Positions 62,140-64,000 of a DNA stretch of 64,000 bases are shown here, in pieces. Made by a program: the position numbers and the translations under genes. Below the pieces are notes generated by a model that saw only the letters and a list, made by a program, of their open reading frames with translations, was not told the DNA's origin and did no database searches. Origin of the DNA: Sulfurospirillum sp. UBA4058 (GTDB lineage Bacteria > Campylobacterota > Campylobacteria > Campylobacterales > Sulfurospirillaceae); contig DFZK01000012.1 in assembly GCA_002382085.1 (NCBI GenBank), forward strand, positions 248,001 to 312,000. The letters run 5' to 3'. The number at the start of each line of letters is the position of its first letter. Within the stretch, counting starts at the first letter, position 1.

Positions 62140-62181
62140 GCTTGATTAACGCGAGATTCGCACGCGCGATCTTGCGTATTT

Positions 62182-63399
62182 TTATTTTTTGAGGGTTTTA
62201 AATAATTCGACGGCGTCAAGTTGTTCCCACGGATAGTCGCTCTGACCGACTTGTCCGCGTGCCGCGACGTCGGCATATAAAAACGTATCGGGACCCGGTT
62301 TATCCAATCCGAACTTACGCGTAATCCAACGAGGCGTTAAGCTAAACGTTTCGTAAACAAACCGTGAAAGCTCGTCGTCACCGATACTCGTAAACGTTCC
62401 AAAAGTATCGACCGAAACGGAAACGGGCTTTGCCACGCCGATCGCGTATGAGAGTTGAACGGAACATTTTTTCGCCAGTCCCGCCGCAACGATATTTTTC
62501 GCAATCCAACGTCCGGCATAAAGACCGCTACGATCTACTTTCGTATAATCTTTACTCGATTGCGCACCGCCTCCGATAGGAGAGTAGCCGCCGAAACTAT
62601 CGACGATCAGCTTGCGTCCGGTCAATCCCGAATCGTGAAGCGAACTATGGTTCACGTAACGTCCGGTAGGGTTGATGTGAATAATCGTATTGTTCGGGTC
62701 GTAAAGTTCCGTCGGAAGCCCCGTATCGTCGATAAGTCCTTTAATCAACGCACGAACTTCTTCGATCGACATATTTTCGTTGGAAGGGGCCGAAACGACG
62801 ATCGTATGAATACGCTGAGGCTTGCACTCTTCAAAGTTTTTCTTCGTGCCGTAATCAACGGTCACTTGCGTTTTAATGTCAACTCCGAGTTTATGATTGT
62901 GAACCAACGCATAGTTATAGACTTTATCGCACAACATACGCGCATACGTAATGGCTGAGGGCATCAAGTCCGCCGTTTCGCACGAAGCGAATCCGAACAT
63001 AATGCCTTGATCTCCCGCGCCGATCTCGCCGCTTTCTTGATCGACGCCTTGGTTGATGTCGCTGCTTTGTTGATTGAGTAATACTTGCACTTTAATATCG
63101 TCCGGATGGAGGCATTGGGCTTTCGTAAATGCCGATTTTCCGTTATAGCCGATCTTAATCAGCGCGTCTTTAACGATTTTTTCGTAATCGTCAAACGAGA
63201 GGATCGTTTTGGTATTGACTTCGCCGCCGATGACGACATGCTTGCCTGCGACAAAGACTTCGCTGGCGACGCGTGAATTGCTATCGTTCATTAAAAGCGT
63301 ATCGACGATACTGTCGGCGATAATATCCGCACATTTATCCGGATGTCCGGGACTAACGACTTCTGAGGTAAAAAGGTAGTGTTGTTGAGTGTGTTCCAT
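62182..63399 (-). CDS. metK: S-adenosylmethionine synthetase
   Basis: The start at 63399 (MEHTQQHYLFTSEVVS) is chosen because the family begins here; the frame stays open 51 codons upstream but that part is repeat-like. The 405-residue enzyme has GHPDKCAD, GAGDQGIMFGFA near residue 125 and GGGAQSSKDYTKVDRSG near residue 275 (the GGGAFSGKD loop of other bacteria is changed to GGGAQSSKD, a form I believe is shared with part of this phylum). The leader holds a duplicated segment described separately. Confidence 0.95.
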   Translation of the reverse strand: MEHTQQHYLFTSEVVSPGHPDKCADIIADSIVDTLLMNDSNSRVASEVFVAGKHVVIGGEVNTKTILSFDDYEKIVKDALIKIGYNGKSAFTKAQCLHPDDIKVQVLLNQQSSDINQGVDQESGEIGAGDQGIMFGFASCETADLMPSAITYARMLCDKVYNYALVHNHKLGVDIKTQVTVDYGTKKNFEECKPQRIHTIVVSAPSNENMSIEEVRALIKGLIDDTGLPTELYDPNNTIIHINPTGRYVNHSSLHDSGLTGRKLIVDSFGGYSPIGGGAQSSKDYTKVDRSGLYAGRWIAKNIVAAGLAKKCSVQLSYAIGVAKPVSVSVDTFGTFTSIGDDELSRFVYETFSLTPRWITRKFGLDKPGPDTFLYADVAARGQVGQSDYPWEQLDAVELFKTLKK

Positions 63400-63400
63400 G

Positions 63401-63498
63401 TTTGTTTTCCATTTCTTTGTTTTCCTATTTTCAGACCCTGTTCGCAAAAAAAACTTTTTGCCGTGCCCGAAAACTTGTTTTCCATCCTTTTGTTTTCC
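63401..63498. repeat. Duplicated segment in metK leader (four TTGTTTTCC copies)
   Basis: TTTGTTTTCC (third copy CTTGTTTTCC) occurs at 63401-63410, 63416-63425, 63474-63483 and 63489-63498. Spacing is 15 bases within each pair and 73 bases between pairs, so the region looks like a 73-base duplication of a pair. On the metK strand it reads ATGGAAAACAA and related, each close to the metK start context. The rest of 63400-63638 contains no other gene. Confidence 0.7.
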
Positions 63499-63638
63499 AT
63501 TTATGGTTTCACGAAAAGAGAAACATAAAATAAAAGTAAAAGTTTGAACCAAGGCTTTAAAAAGCCCGCCGCCGCTAAAACCGTGAATGCATCATACTCT
63601 TTTTTGTATAAAGTAATCTTAGACGCTTCAACGACCGC

Positions 63639-64000
63639 TTAAAGCTTCAACGCTTCTAAAGACTCCGATGAGGCAGGATTGTTCCATGCTTGCGTCGTCT
63701 TTTTTTTCAACGTTTCACGTACGAAACCCAAAAAGATCTCCCGACGTATTTCGACCGCGCCCAACGATTTGAGATGATCGGTCGGCAATTGGCAATCGAT
63801 AAAATCGCCTCCTAAGGCGTCGATTTTTCGGCAAAGTGCCACCAAGGCAACCTTAGAAGCGTCACGCTGCGTTGAGAACATCGATTCGCCGCAAAACATA
63901 CCGCCTAAATGCAACCCGTATAAGCCGCCGACCAAAGCTCCATCCAAAAAGGTTTCGACCGAATGGGCAAAGCCTTTGACATGTAAGTCGCAAAACGCTT
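63639..64000 (-). CDS. aat: Leucyl/phenylalanyl-tRNA-protein transferase, C-terminal part
   Basis: The leftward frame enters from the right edge without a start. It reads CDLHVKGFAHSVETFLDGAL, then VGGLYGLHLGG, MFCGESMFS and a C-terminal domain with GGDFIDCQLPTDHLKSLG. These are the strongest blocks of Aat, which adds Leu or Phe to N-terminal Lys/Arg of proteins for the N-end rule. About half of the protein is present. A TTACATGT-type word encodes the LHV near the edge. Confidence 0.9.
   Translation of the reverse strand, partial: AFCDLHVKGFAHSVETFLDGALVGGLYGLHLGGMFCGESMFSTQRDASKVALVALCRKIDALGGDFIDCQLPTDHLKSLGAVEIRREIFLGFVRETLKKKTTQAWNNPASSESLEALKL

Noticed and set aside
62455..62958. 167-codon open frame opposite metK
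   Set aside because: Antisense shadow of a certain gene with no recognisable domain or start signal.
63400..63638. SAM riboswitch before metK
   Set aside because: The leader is AT-rich and repeat-based, and I could not form the conserved junction of any SAM riboswitch class by eye.
221..63986. TTACATGTAA copies as a CRISPR or insertion-sequence remnant
   Set aside because: The copies are only 8-14 bases, are scattered singly in unrelated genes and have no common flanking sequence or regular spacing.

Overview
The window reads as ordinary chromosome from a free-living member of the Campylobacterota (the former epsilonproteobacteria). Evidence for this is the gene order around yajC-secD-secF-leuS-lptE-folC-M23 peptidase-bactofilin-mfd, which as I remember it matches Helicobacter; the many promoters with a TTTGCTATAAT-type -10 region; the MagIII-type glycosylase; the PgbA-like protein; and the sigma-54 promoter in front of rod genes. 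A Sulfurospirillum-like genus is my guess, not something the sequence proves. I see no rRNA, tRNA, CRISPR array, transposase or phage gene.

Layout. 1-2,022: flagellar rod genes flgF and flgG, a 56-residue membrane peptide and the start of an AzlC-type permease, all leftward. 2,202-4,741: rpoD and a PAS-like partner. 4,791-9,515: a large PhnD-PAS-GGDEF-EAL sensor, a divergent HxlR regulator/flavoprotein pair flanked by two hairpins, and a SapC-family gene. 9,636-15,696: acs, actP and yjcH with a two-component system, a likely acetate-scavenging module. 15,783-21,000: agmatine deiminase and N-carbamoylputrescine amidase (putrescine synthesis) flanking a cation exporter and FeoAB. 21,204-23,873: an AT-rich MBOAT/SGNH O-acyltransferase pair that looks acquired. 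24,063-30,700: small membrane protein, di-Mop protein, NUDIX, CorA, Csd3-like peptidase, PgbA-like protein, GlcD and a YihY/BrkB protein. 30,662-37,941: comEC, dnaB, ispG, priA, two pseudopilins and two small coiled-coil or division-like proteins. 38,003-46,704: uvrB, ppk1, gamma carbonic anhydrase, an epsilon-type exonuclease, trpF, rpe, rpmB, argJ and a YdcH protein. 46,720-60,863: one closely packed leftward run of twelve genes covering Sec translocation, LeuRS, LPS assembly, c-di-GMP synthesis, folate, cell shape and DNA repair. 60,875-64,000: lnt, metK and the 3' part of aat.

The most striking signal is not a gene. A short word, (C/T)TTACATGT, often extended to the perfect palindrome TTACATGTAA, recurs at least 30 times (14 perfect 10-mers). 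It lies both between genes, where it builds inverted-repeat hairpins, and inside conserved genes, where it is read as Leu-His-Val or Thr-Cys. By a rough composition estimate well under one perfect copy is expected. The density and style recall the DNA uptake sequences of Neisseria and Pasteurellaceae, or a chromosome-organising site. I know of no description of such a word in this phylum.
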